64,000 nt of DNA. Origin: CAUPWF01 sp036656615. Lineage in GTDB: Bacteria; Bacillota; Clostridia; Lachnospirales; Lachnospiraceae. Location: positions 124,001 through 188,000 of the forward strand of contig JAVXHY010000001.1 in assembly GCA_036656615.1 (NCBI GenBank). The letters are read 5' to 3'. How positions within the stretch are numbered: the stretch's first letter is position 1; each line of letters starts with the position of its first letter. Positions 15,814-24,596 of the stretch are shown piece by piece. The notes beneath the pieces were generated by a model. That model had not been told where the DNA came from. It ran no database searches and worked only from the letters and a program-made list of their open reading frames with translations. Position numbers and translations under genes: made by a program.

Positions 15814-17016
15814 CTAAATACAAAGCAGATGGTCAATGAGCTGATCACCTTTTTCCCATAATCTTCCGCTTTCCCTTGCTGATTTCTCGCTATATTCCCC
15901 AGGTCCTTTTACGAAATGGCTACTGTCATATAATAAGTAGGGAACTGGTTCATTTGTATGTGTACGAACCTCAATAGGTGTTGGATGATCTGGTAATACT
16001 AATAATCGAAATTCTTCTTTTGCCTCTTCCAATTTCTTTACTATATAACCAATTACTTGTTCATCTAAATACTCAATGGCTTTTATTTTATCCGTAATAT
16101 TTCCCTGATGACCCATTTCATCCGGCGCTTCTACATGTATATATGCGAAATCATAATGATCCTCTAAAAGTGCTGTTAATGCTGCATTGGCCTTTCCGGT
16201 ATAATTCGTGTGAAGTCCACCATTTGCACCCTCTACTTGAACGACTTTCATATGCGCACCCACTGCCATACCCTTAAGCAGATCCACTGCCGAAATCATA
16301 ACACCTTTTTTTCCCGTCTTTTCTTCAAATGATGTTAACATCGGCCTAGTTCCTGCTCCCCAGAACCAAATAGAATTGGCTGGATTAAGGCCTTGTTCTT
16401 TCCTTTTCAGATTAATTGGATGATGTTTCAATATATCGTAACTTTTCTTCATCATATCAAGCAATACTGGATCTTTTGGTAAATATATCCCTATTTCTTT
16501 GGTTAAAATATCATGAGGTGGAGTCAATTCTAATAGTTGACCCTCTTTCCACACCAACAGATGACGATAACTCGTTCCTAAATAAAAGTGATAGCCTTCT
16601 CTTTCCAAGGAATTTTTCACATCCTCTAACAGAACTGCCGCATCGTCTGTCTGAAGTTCGCCAGAACTATGATCTAGGATTCTCTGACTTTCATAACTTC
16701 CTTCCTCCTCTGACAATGTCACAAAATTACAGCGAAAGGATACATCTGTCTTCTCCATATCTACACCAATACTAAGTGCTTCCAAGGGAGAACGTCCTGT
16801 ATAATAACGTTCCGGTGCATACCCCAAAACGGATAAATTGGCAGTATCACTTCCCGGACTCATTCCTTCTGGTATGGTGTGTACCAGTCCTATTTCCGAC
16901 TTGAAAGCCAGTGCATTTAATGCATCTGTCTTTGCCGCTTCCAATGGTGTTCTTTCCTGTAATTCTTTCAATGGTCTGTCTGCCATTCCATCGCCTAGTA
17001 TAATTAAATATTTCAT
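15814..17016 (-). CDS. apgM: ApgM-type phosphoglycerate mutase-like protein (putative homoserine kinase)
   Basis: A 400-residue alkaline-phosphatase-superfamily protein. MKYLIILGDGMADRP supplies the first metal-binding aspartate, SPGSDTANLSVLGYAPERYYTGRSPLEALSIG the nucleophile region, and HVEAPDEMGHQGN plus VLPDHPTPIEVRTH the other metal ligands. These match the cofactor-independent ApgM family. A subset found beside aspartate-pathway genes is described as a proposed homoserine kinase. Here it lies 11 bases from aspartokinase and 21 bases from an ACT-domain gene, and no classical ThrB is visible. I therefore favour a role in threonine synthesis, while phosphoglycerate mutase remains the alternative. 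Confidence 0.85.
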   Translation of the reverse strand: MKYLIILGDGMADRPLKELQERTPLEAAKTDALNALAFKSEIGLVHTIPEGMSPGSDTANLSVLGYAPERYYTGRSPLEALSIGVDMEKTDVSFRCNFVTLSEEEGSYESQRILDHSSGELQTDDAAVLLEDVKNSLEREGYHFYLGTSYRHLLVWKEGQLLELTPPHDILTKEIGIYLPKDPVLLDMMKKSYDILKHHPINLKRKEQGLNPANSIWFWGAGTRPMLTSFEEKTGKKGVMISAVDLLKGMAVGAHMKVVQVEGANGGLHTNYTGKANAALTALLEDHYDFAYIHVEAPDEMGHQGNITDKIKAIEYLDEQVIGYIVKKLEEAKEEFRLLVLPDHPTPIEVRTHTNEPVPYLLYDSSHFVKGPGEYSEKSARESGRLWEKGDQLIDHLLCI

Positions 17017-17037
17017 ACCCCCACCTCATTTCTATCT

Positions 17038-17478
17038 TTATTCTCTGCCTACAATTTTCAATGAATGTACCCCTTCATTTGTTTCCATTCGTTCTACCAT
17101 CTCCGAAATATTCCCAGTTGACGATAGAATTTCTACACTGAGTGTAAGTGTGGCAATCCCATTAAGCGGAATACTCTGGTGTATGGTTAAAATATTCGCC
17201 CTGTAATCTGCTACATTTTTTAACAAATCAGCCAAAACACCTGGCGTGTCTTCCATTTGCATAACCATTGTTATAGTTTGTCCTTTTTCATTTTCATGAA
17301 ATGGAAAGATATCATCCTTATATTTATAAAAAGAGCTTCTGCTGATACCAATTACTTCTGCGGCTTCTTGTATCGTTCCTACCTTTTCAGTAGCTAACAT
17401 ACGTTTTGCTTCGACCACCTTAAGTAATACTTCTGGAACTGCTTTTTTCTTTACTACATAATACTTTGTACTATCCAT
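17038..17478 (-). CDS. ACT-domain protein (PheB-like, UPF0735)
   Basis: A 146-residue protein with an N-terminal helix-turn-helix-like part (residues 20-60: TIQEAAEVIGISRSSFYKYKDDIF) and a C-terminal ACT domain (about 70-146; ITMVMQMEDTPGVLADLLKNVADYRANILTIHQS). ACT domains bind amino acids. The family is often next to homoserine dehydrogenase/kinase or aspartokinase genes and is thought to be regulatory. Its start overlaps the prfB end by 8 bases and the next gene is apgM. It may sense an aspartate-family amino acid, either as a transcription factor or as a modulator of its enzyme neighbours. Confidence 0.88.
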   Translation of the reverse strand: MDSTKYYVVKKKAVPEVLLKVVEAKRMLATEKVGTIQEAAEVIGISRSSFYKYKDDIFPFHENEKGQTITMVMQMEDTPGVLADLLKNVADYRANILTIHQSIPLNGIATLTLSVEILSSTGNISEMVERMETNEGVHSLKIVGRE

Positions 17479-18614
17479 GATTGCTCCCTTTCTGGATGTT
17501 CTCCGAATACCTTTGATTTCTTTGCTTTAAATATGCATTAATAAATGGATCAATTCCACCATCCAAGACATTAGTTACATTTCCAGATTCTTCATTCGTT
17601 CTGTGATCCTTCACTAAAGTATAAGGCTGCATAACATAGGATCTAATTTGATTTCCAAATCCATTTTCTTTAACCTCTCCTCGGATATCTGACACTTTTT
17701 CTGCCTGTTCTGTTTGCTTAAGCAGGTATAACTTTGCTTTCAACATCTGCATGGCTTTTTCTTTATTATTGTGTTGGGAACGTTCATTTTGACATTGTAC
17801 TATAATTCCAGTTGGTAAATGTGTAAGACGAATAGCAGATGATGTTTTGTTGACATGCTGTCCACCTGCTCCACTGGCACGATAGGTATCTATCTTCAAA
17901 TCATCCTCATTTACTTCCAAATCAATCTCATCTTCCATATCAGGAATCACATCACAAGAAGCAAAGGATGTCTGCCTTTTTCCTGCCGCATTAAACGGAG
18001 AGATACGAACCAATCGATGCACACCTTTTTCAGACTGCAAGTATCCATAGGCATTCTCACCATTCACTTCAAATGTAACCGTTTTTATACCAGTAATATC
18101 TCCGTCTAAATAATCCAATACTTCCACAGAGAACCCTTTTCGCTCTGCCCAGCGATTATACATACGGTAGAGCATACTTGCCCAATCACAGGACTCCGTT
18201 CCACCTGCTCCCGCATGTAATGTTACAATTGCATGATCTCGGTCGTATTCTCCTGAAAGCAAAGTCTGAATACGCAGTGTTTCATAAGCTTCCTGGAACC
18301 TTGTCAACTCTATTTCAACTTCCGCTGCAATACTGTCATCCATTTCCTCATATCCCATTTCAATTAGAATCTGTATATCTTCATATTGGGCATCTAAGCC
18401 CTCCATCGCTTTTACAATATCTTGCAGGCTTTTTAGCTCTTTCATAATATGCTGGGAACGTCTTGCATCATCCCAGAAATTTACTGCTCCAATTTTACGT
18501 TCTAATTCTTCAATGGTTTCTTTCTTTGCTGTTAAGTCAAAGTGAATCCCTCAATTCATCCAGGGCTTCCTTGTATGTGCTGATAATACCTTTGTATTCG
18601 TCTAACGTAACCAC
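17471..18614 (-). CDS. prfB: Peptide chain release factor 2 (programmed +1 frameshift)
   Basis: RF2 ends translation at UGA and UAA. The full protein is about 380 residues in two frames. Translation starts at GTG (18614-18612, with AAAGAGGTGAT upstream), runs 25 codons to CTT, and meets UGA at 18539-18537. The slippery CTTTGAC with a Shine-Dalgarno-like GAGGG just upstream is the classic autoregulatory frameshift site. Reading resumes at GAC (18538) and continues to 17471. The anticodon-mimic SPF tripeptide is in VRISPFNAAGKRQ and the catalytic GGQ in GAGGQHVNKT. Low RF2 favours frameshifting and so restores its own level. It heads the operon with the ACT, apgM and aspartokinase genes. Confidence 0.96.
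18536..18550 (-). promoter_or_regulatory. RF2 programmed frameshift site
   Basis: The minus strand reads GGGATTCACTTTGAC: an SD-like GAGGG, a short spacer, the slippery CTT codon, the in-frame UGA and a following C. This is the conserved layout of RF2 recoding sites, so the early stop is not a mutation. Confidence 0.95.
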
Positions 18615-18684
18615 TAAATCACCTCTTTCTTTAAAAAGGCATGACAGATCACTGCTCGTATTCTGCCACACCTTCGCTTATCTG

Positions 18685-21249
18685 CTAATTTCGTCCGCAG
18701 CATTGTTTATATTTTTTCCCGCTGCCACAAGGACATGGATCATTGGGATAAATCTTCTTTTCTTCTCTCTTTTTTGGAGTATGGGCTGCCGAATCATCTT
18801 TATTTGTTCCGGTAACTTTTGCGACCTGCTCTCTTTCCACTTTTTGTTCCAGCTTAACACTAAACAACAAACGAACCGTGTCTTGTGCAATAGCATCTGT
18901 CATGGCACCAAACATTTCGTATCCTAACATTTTGTATTCTACCAAAGGATCCCTCTGACCATAAGCCTGTAATCCAATCCCCTGACGAAGCTGATCCATA
19001 TCATCAATATGATCCATCCATTTGGCATCAATTACTTTTAATAAAATAACACGCTCCACTTCTCTTAAGTGTTCCGCTTCTGGGAATTCTGCTTCTTTAG
19101 CTTCATAAGCCTTGACTGCACGCTCTTTTAATAAATGCTTTAATTCCTTTTGACTCATATCTTTTACTTCATCACTATAAACTGTTTTGATAGGAAGTGT
19201 TGCATGAAGATTTACATCTAATTCCTTCAAATTCCATTCATCTGACTCTAAATCCGGTGAAATACAAGAATCCACTACATTTTCTACATAATCTGTAATC
19301 ATACAATAAATGGAGTCTCTCATATTCTCTCCATCTAATACTCGTCTTCTCTCTTCATAAATAATTTCTCTTTGCTCATTCATGACCTGGTCGTAATCCA
19401 ACAAACTCTTACGAATACCAAAGTTATTATTTTCTATCTTCTTTTGTGCCTTTTCAATAGCATTAGATAACATTTTATGTTCAATCTGCTCACCTTCCGC
19501 TACTCCTAAAGCTTCAAAAACATTTAATAGTCTTTCCGAACCAAAGAGTCTCATCAAGTCATCCTCTAAAGAAATATAAAATCTCGATTGTCCCAAATCT
19601 CCTTGACGTCCTGAACGACCACGCAGCTGATTATCAATACGTCTTGACTCATGACGCTCTGTACCAATAATCTTCAACCCGCCGACTTCCTTCGCCTTAT
19701 CATCCAGCTTAATATCTGTACCACGTCCAGCCATGTTGGTAGCTATTGTCACGGCTCCATGTATACCTGCTTCTGCTACGATTTCTGCTTCCATTTCATG
19801 GAATTTAGCATTCAGAACTTTATGTGGGACACCTTTTTTCTTTAGCATCTTACTAAGAAGTTCTGAAGTTTCGATAGTAATCGTACCCACTAATACCGGC
19901 TGCCTCTTCTCATACGCTTCCATAATCTCATCAATAACTGCATTATATTTCTCTCGTTGAGTTTTGTATACCGCATCTTCCAAATCTTCTCTACGAACTG
20001 GCTCATTAGTTGGAACTTCTATAACATCCATTCCATAAATATCACGAAATTCCTTTTCTTCCGTAATAGCAGTACCTGTCATACCACTTTTTTTATCGTA
20101 TTTATTAAATAAGTTCTGGAAGGTAATGGTTGCCAGTGTTTTACTTTCTCTTTTGACCTTTACATGCTCTTTGGCTTCGATTGCCTGATGTAAACCATCT
20201 GAATAGCGTCTTCCCGGCATAATACGTCCGGTAAATTCATCTACAATCAAGACTTCATCATCTGTTACCACATAATCTTGGTCTCGAAACATTAGATTAT
20301 GTGCCCGAAGTGCTAATATAATATTATGCTGAATCTCAAGATTATCCGGATCTGCAAGGTTGTCTAAATGAAAGAACTTTTCTACCTTCTTGACTCCATC
20401 TTCTGTGAGATTGATATTTTTCTCTTTTTCATTTACTATGAAATCACCAGTTTCTTCAATGTCTTCTCCCATGATGGCATTCATTTTAGAAAATTCTCCG
20501 CTGGCTTCTCCACGTTCCAACTGTCTTGCTAATATATCACATGCTTCATACAACTTGGTAGACTTTCCACTTTGTCCTGAAATAATAAGTGGAGTTCGTG
20601 CCTCATCAATTAATACGGAGTCAACCTCATCTATAACAGCAAAATGAAGACCCCTTTGTACTAGCTGTTCCTTGTAAATAACCATGTTATCTCTTAAGTA
20701 GTCAAATCCCAATTCATTATTTGTTACATAAGTAATATCACAATTATAAGCAGCACGCCTTTCTTCATTGTCCATACTATTTAGAACCACACCCACGGTC
20801 AATCCCAGGAATTCATGCACTTTTCCCATCCACTGAGCATCACGGTTTGCAAGGTAATCATTTACCGTTACAATATGTACTCCATTTCCTGAAAGAGCAT
20901 TTAAATAAGCTGGCAAAGTAGAGACTAATGTCTTACCTTCACCTGTTCTCATTTCTGAAATTCTTCCCTGATGCAGAATAATTCCACCTAGCAGCTGTAC
21001 TCTGTAATGTCTCATATGAAGTACTCTGGTTGCTGCTTCACGAACCGCTGCATAGGCTTCTGGAAGGATATCATCTAAGGTCTGTCCTTCTGACAATCTT
21101 TCTTTAAATTCTTTTGTTTTATCTCTCAACTGAATATCCGATAACTGCTGCATCTCTTCTGCCAATAATTCGATCTGATCTGCAATTGGATAAATTCTTT
21201 TTAATTCATTTTCACTATGTGTACCAAATATCTTTTCTATTACATTCAT
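18685..21249 (-). CDS. secA: Protein translocase ATPase SecA
   Basis: An 854-residue motor ATPase that drives secretory proteins through SecYEG. Walker A lies in EMRTGEGKTL (about residue 100-108), with AVIDEVDSVLIDEART as the DEAD motif. MAGRGTDIKL and HESRRIDNQLRGRSGRQGD are helicase motifs of NBD2. The C-terminal zinc-binding SEC-C tail is CPCGSGKKYKQCCG. The start at 21249 is an ATG with AAGGAG 7 bases upstream; the codon before it is a TTG. A good promoter lies about 40 bases upstream. The next gene downstream is prfB, 70 bases away. Confidence 0.98.
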   Translation of the reverse strand: MNVIEKIFGTHSENELKRIYPIADQIELLAEEMQQLSDIQLRDKTKEFKERLSEGQTLDDILPEAYAAVREAATRVLHMRHYRVQLLGGIILHQGRISEMRTGEGKTLVSTLPAYLNALSGNGVHIVTVNDYLANRDAQWMGKVHEFLGLTVGVVLNSMDNEERRAAYNCDITYVTNNELGFDYLRDNMVIYKEQLVQRGLHFAVIDEVDSVLIDEARTPLIISGQSGKSTKLYEACDILARQLERGEASGEFSKMNAIMGEDIEETGDFIVNEKEKNINLTEDGVKKVEKFFHLDNLADPDNLEIQHNIILALRAHNLMFRDQDYVVTDDEVLIVDEFTGRIMPGRRYSDGLHQAIEAKEHVKVKRESKTLATITFQNLFNKYDKKSGMTGTAITEEKEFRDIYGMDVIEVPTNEPVRREDLEDAVYKTQREKYNAVIDEIMEAYEKRQPVLVGTITIETSELLSKMLKKKGVPHKVLNAKFHEMEAEIVAEAGIHGAVTIATNMAGRGTDIKLDDKAKEVGGLKIIGTERHESRRIDNQLRGRSGRQGDLGQSRFYISLEDDLMRLFGSERLLNVFEALGVAEGEQIEHKMLSNAIEKAQKKIENNNFGIRKSLLDYDQVMNEQREIIYEERRRVLDGENMRDSIYCMITDYVENVVDSCISPDLESDEWNLKELDVNLHATLPIKTVYSDEVKDMSQKELKHLLKERAVKAYEAKEAEFPEAEHLREVERVILLKVIDAKWMDHIDDMDQLRQGIGLQAYGQRDPLVEYKMLGYEMFGAMTDAIAQDTVRLLFSVKLEQKVEREQVAKVTGTNKDDSAAHTPKKREEKKIYPNDPCPCGSGKKYKQCCGRN

Positions 21250-21287
21250 CAACTTACTCCTTGTTCTGAGAATTTAATCTAGACTCC

Positions 21288-21316
21288 ATTCTACCACTAT
21301 ATAAAGTGGAGTTCAA
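21288..21316 (-). promoter_or_regulatory. Promoter of secA with palindromic spacer
   Basis: On the minus strand TTGAAC (21316-21311), a 17-base spacer and TAGAAT (21293-21288). The spacer includes CCACTTTATATAGTGG, arms CCACT/AGTGG, which could be an operator. The promoter is a good match; the operator idea is speculative. Confidence 0.6.
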
Positions 21317-21321
21317 CCTGT

Positions 21322-22089
21322 TTATAAACTCTTTATAGTTCCATATGGAATCTGTCCCCCAAATAAATCCAAGGCACTTCCTATGGTGAAATCCATCTTA
21401 TTCTGACTCCATATTTGAAATTCTTCTAAATCCTTTAAGGTGCCAATCCCACCAGCATAGGTAATTGGAATTCCTTGATATTCTCCCAATAGCTGTACCA
21501 GCTCCCTTTCTACACCCTTTGCTTTTCCTTCTACGTCCACTCCATGAATCAAGAATTCATCACAATATTCTGTAAGCTGATCCAAAAGCTGATATGTAAT
21601 TTCTACATTTGTGGTGTTTTGCCATCGATTCGTTACAATAACATAAGTCTCTTCTTTCTTTTTACAGCTCAGATCCAATACCAAATGTTGTTTACCAATT
21701 CGTTTTTTTAATTGTTCCAGTGCATCCCATCTAATGACTCCATCCCGAAATACAAAAGAAGTTACAATGACATGACTTGCTCCTTGTGTTAGATATTCTG
21801 CTGCATTATCTGCCGTTATTCCTCCCCCCACCTGGAGACCTTGTGGATAGGCAGCCAATGCTTGAAATGCCTGTTGTCTTGTAGCCTCATAATATGGAGA
21901 ACTATTAGGATTCAATAGAATCACATGTCCACCGCTTAATCTATCTTTCTGATAAAGCTTGGCATAATAATCAGCTCCATAAGACGAAGTAAAGTTCGTA
22001 TCTACACCTTGGTCATTATCTGCTAGTGAAGCTCCAACAATTTGTTTCACTACACCATTATGTATATCAATACATGGTCTGAATTTCAT
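21322..22089 (-). CDS. hisA: Eukaryotic-type HisA (ProFAR isomerase)
   Basis: A 255-residue TIM-barrel enzyme isomerising ProFAR to PRFAR in histidine synthesis. It resembles the yeast HIS6 class more than bacterial HisA: FRPCIDIHNGVVKQIVG, YYAKLYQKDRLSGGHVILLNP, LQVGGGI, ASHVIVTSFVFRDG, DLSCKKKEE, FLIHGVDVEGK, ITYAGGIGTLKDLE and GSALDLFGG correspond block by block to that type as I remember it. Catalytic aspartates would be Asp8 and the one in HGVDVEG. The start at 22089 is preceded by AAAGGA; the longer frame includes promoter-like sequence. No other his gene is nearby, which is unusual; the rest of the pathway must be elsewhere. Confidence 0.9.
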   Translation of the reverse strand: MKFRPCIDIHNGVVKQIVGASLADNDQGVDTNFTSSYGADYYAKLYQKDRLSGGHVILLNPNSSPYYEATRQQAFQALAAYPQGLQVGGGITADNAAEYLTQGASHVIVTSFVFRDGVIRWDALEQLKKRIGKQHLVLDLSCKKKEETYVIVTNRWQNTTNVEITYQLLDQLTEYCDEFLIHGVDVEGKAKGVERELVQLLGEYQGIPITYAGGIGTLKDLEEFQIWSQNKMDFTIGSALDLFGGQIPYGTIKSL

Positions 22090-22142
22090 CTCATTTTCCT
22101 TTCTATCACCTTGTATAAGGCATAATGGTATATTATAACATA

Positions 22143-22190
22143 TCTTAATACACAATAGAATGTCCACAAAGTGAACATTCTATTAAGATA
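22143..22190. terminator. Hairpin between the small lipoprotein gene and hisA
   Basis: AATAGAATGT (22154-22163) and ACATTCTATT (22175-22184) form a perfect 10-bp stem, and outer arms TATCTTAAT/ATTAAGATA extend it. On the minus strand it follows the lipoprotein stop, so it may end that transcript; a TATAAT-like box for hisA follows at about 22132-22137. Confidence 0.5.
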
Positions 22191-22199
22191 TATCATGAT

Positions 22200-22487
22200 T
22201 TACTGTCCTTCATTTGTCATATTAGGATCGGTAGTTTTATCTGGTACTCCATTTTGATTCGCATCATTTTTCATATCCTGGGTACTCTTCTTCACATCGT
22301 TTACCCCTTGATCCGTTTCTTCTTTCATGTCGTTTCCAATGTCTTCTAACATACCATCCTCATTTGTTGTTTCATTCGTTACTGCATCATTATTTGTAGC
22401 ATCCTTTTCTTTGGTACTGCAGGCTGTCATCCCAGTCAAGACCCCAACACATAACATTAAAATCAATAACTTTTTCAATTGTTTCAT
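22200..22487 (-). CDS. Small predicted lipoprotein
   Basis: A 95-residue exported protein. Residues 1-22 are a lipoprotein signal peptide (basic KQLKK, core LLILMLCVGVL, lipobox MTAC, Cys23). The mature part is acidic, rich in Asp, Asn, Thr and Glu, low in complexity and likely disordered (TNDAVTNETTNEDG). No fold or enzyme motif is visible. AGAGGAACATATAAA precedes the ATG as a weak ribosome binding site. It stands alone between fbp and hisA, with a hairpin after it. Such small lipoproteins occur widely in Clostridia and have no known function. Confidence 0.75.
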   Translation of the reverse strand: MKQLKKLLILMLCVGVLTGMTACSTKEKDATNNDAVTNETTNEDGMLEDIGNDMKEETDQGVNDVKKSTQDMKNDANQNGVPDKTTDPNMTNEGQ

Positions 22488-22589
22488 TTTATATGTTCCT
22501 CTTTTCTTTGAATTGATAATTAAGAATTTTCATCTTGTTACTATCATCCGCAAAAAGAGATGCTTTATACTATATAATTTTGGAAAAAT

Positions 22590-24539
22590 TTACTCTTCTA
22601 CAATTACACCGGAACGATATGCCTTTAGTAGCGCTTCCAAGTCAATAATTCGTTCCTTTAATTCTTTCCCGGTATCCGTATCACCTACCTGCTTTCTTTG
22701 TACCACACGCTTCACTATGGTACTTTCCGAATGAATGTCACTTTCCTTCTCAATGGCAGATTCCGTTGATTCAAATGGCTCATGTGCAACTAGTATCAAT
22801 CCATAAGAATTGTAAATTAACGTATACCCTGCAATTCCTGTTTCTTTTTGATAGGCCTTGGAAAATCCCCCATCAATGACAAGAACCTTCCCATTGCATT
22901 TGATCGGATTCTCTCCATTTTTACTTTTGACTGGAACATGCCCATTGATAATATGAGCCCCTTCTGTAGGAAGTCCGAATTCTTTAAGGATGGAATCTAC
23001 TACAGCTTCATTCTCCAACAAATAGTAATAGGGACTTTTCTTTTCTACATGTGTTTCTTTATCCTTTATTAAATATCGCTCAAAGGTAGCCATTTTATCT
23101 TTTCCAAATAGTGGTGAATTAGGATGCAGCCAAATATACCACATTAAATCTTTTCCTCTTTCTCGTTCTTTTGCATTCAAAGAAAAGAATCCTTTTCTTA
23201 CATAGCTGTCTAATACATCGTACCATGATTTTCCCTTATATTTTTTCCCAAAGAGTTCAATTTCTTTTAAGCTTCCATCTTCTTCCAAGATAACGCAGCC
23301 ATGATACAGCAAGTTCGTATTAAACACCTTATACAAACTCCCTTTTGCTAATAAAAATTTCATATGAGTCTGTAATTTCTCACAATTTAAAAAGACTTGC
23401 TCCAGCCGATCCATAATATTAGCTTCTTCCTTTGTTAATGCATATGGGTTTTTGGGATCTAAGGTTGGAAAATTCGTATCTTGTAATTCATATTCTTTCC
23501 CATTGAGAGTAATGGTACCCGCTTCTAAATTCATACAATGTAATAAATTTCTATCTTCCAATTCAAATTTGGGATATTTCTTAATAATTTGTCCTTCTAT
23601 TTTAAATTGAATGACTGAAATTGCCTTGTGCATTTTGGTTTCCATTTCTGTTTCTTTTAAATTGGGTCCTATGCCAGCTCGTGGTCTGAAACATTCACAA
23701 GGATCTTCCTTATATATATTAAGCGCAAACGTGGCAAGTGGAAGTAAGTTGATACCATATGCCTCCTCCAAAATATCCAAATTCCCATAACGGGCACATA
23801 TTCGTATTACATTAGCAATGCAGGCTTTTTGACCAGCGGCTGCTCCCATCCAAAGCACATCATGATTCCCCCACTGTATATCAACAGAGTGATAACTCAT
23901 TAATTTATCCATAATAAGATGAGGTCCGGGACCTCTGTCATAAATATCCCCTACAATATGAAGGTGGTCCACAACTAAACGCTGAATTAATTCACATAAA
24001 GCAATAATAAATACTTCTGCCCGTCCTATTTTAATAATTGTATTTACAATCTCATTATAATACGATTCCTTATCACTCAAATCTGTCTTTTCTGTAATAA
24101 GTTCTTCAATTACATAGGCAAAATCCTTAGGCAATGCTTTTCTTACTTTAGATCGTGTATATTTACTAGATACTCGTTTACTTACTTCAATCAAACGATA
24201 TAAAGTTATTTTACACCAATCCTCCATATTCTTTTCCTTTTTTACAATCATATCCATCTTTTCTTTGGGATAATAAATAAGAGTAGCTAAAGATTGTTTG
24301 TCTCTGCTACTCATGGTATTCCCAAATACGTCGTCGATTTTTCTGCGCACGGAACCAGAGCCATTTTTTAATACATGGGAAAAAGCCTCATTCTCTCCAT
24401 GTATATCTGTCATAAAATGCTCTGTTCCTTTTGGCAGATTCAAAATTGCCTGAAGATTAATAATCTCCGTTGACGCCGAAGCGATAGATGGATACAAATC
24501 AGATAGTCGCTCCAAATATTTGAATTCTAACGCTCTCAT
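22590..24539 (-). CDS. fbp: Fructose-1,6-bisphosphatase, class III
   Basis: A 649-residue gluconeogenic enzyme of the Firmicutes class III family, removing the 1-phosphate of fructose-1,6-bisphosphate. The calcineurin-like metal motifs are visible: TDIHGE (44-49), GDIYDRGPGP, and WGNHDVLWMGAA. A later NGHVPVKSKNGENP block supplies further His ligands, and VIDGGFSKAYQ is close to the C-terminus. The length is the usual one for the class. AAGGAGG lies 6 bases before the ATG. It is 57 bases downstream of dapB and probably has its own control as well. It opposes phosphofructokinase when sugar is low. Confidence 0.96.
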   Translation of the reverse strand: MRALEFKYLERLSDLYPSIASASTEIINLQAILNLPKGTEHFMTDIHGENEAFSHVLKNGSGSVRRKIDDVFGNTMSSRDKQSLATLIYYPKEKMDMIVKKEKNMEDWCKITLYRLIEVSKRVSSKYTRSKVRKALPKDFAYVIEELITEKTDLSDKESYYNEIVNTIIKIGRAEVFIIALCELIQRLVVDHLHIVGDIYDRGPGPHLIMDKLMSYHSVDIQWGNHDVLWMGAAAGQKACIANVIRICARYGNLDILEEAYGINLLPLATFALNIYKEDPCECFRPRAGIGPNLKETEMETKMHKAISVIQFKIEGQIIKKYPKFELEDRNLLHCMNLEAGTITLNGKEYELQDTNFPTLDPKNPYALTKEEANIMDRLEQVFLNCEKLQTHMKFLLAKGSLYKVFNTNLLYHGCVILEEDGSLKEIELFGKKYKGKSWYDVLDSYVRKGFFSLNAKERERGKDLMWYIWLHPNSPLFGKDKMATFERYLIKDKETHVEKKSPYYYLLENEAVVDSILKEFGLPTEGAHIINGHVPVKSKNGENPIKCNGKVLVIDGGFSKAYQKETGIAGYTLIYNSYGLILVAHEPFESTESAIEKESDIHSESTIVKRVVQRKQVGDTDTGKELKERIIDLEALLKAYRSGVIVEE

Positions 24540-24596
24540 TTATAACCTCCTTCTACCATTTATACATTTCTATATTATTTATAACTATATATCTAA

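Noticed and set aside
18537..18539. In-frame stop early in prfB, which could be read as a pseudogene
   Set aside because: The UGA is in the conserved CTTTGAC recoding context with an SD-like element upstream, so it is the normal RF2 frameshift.
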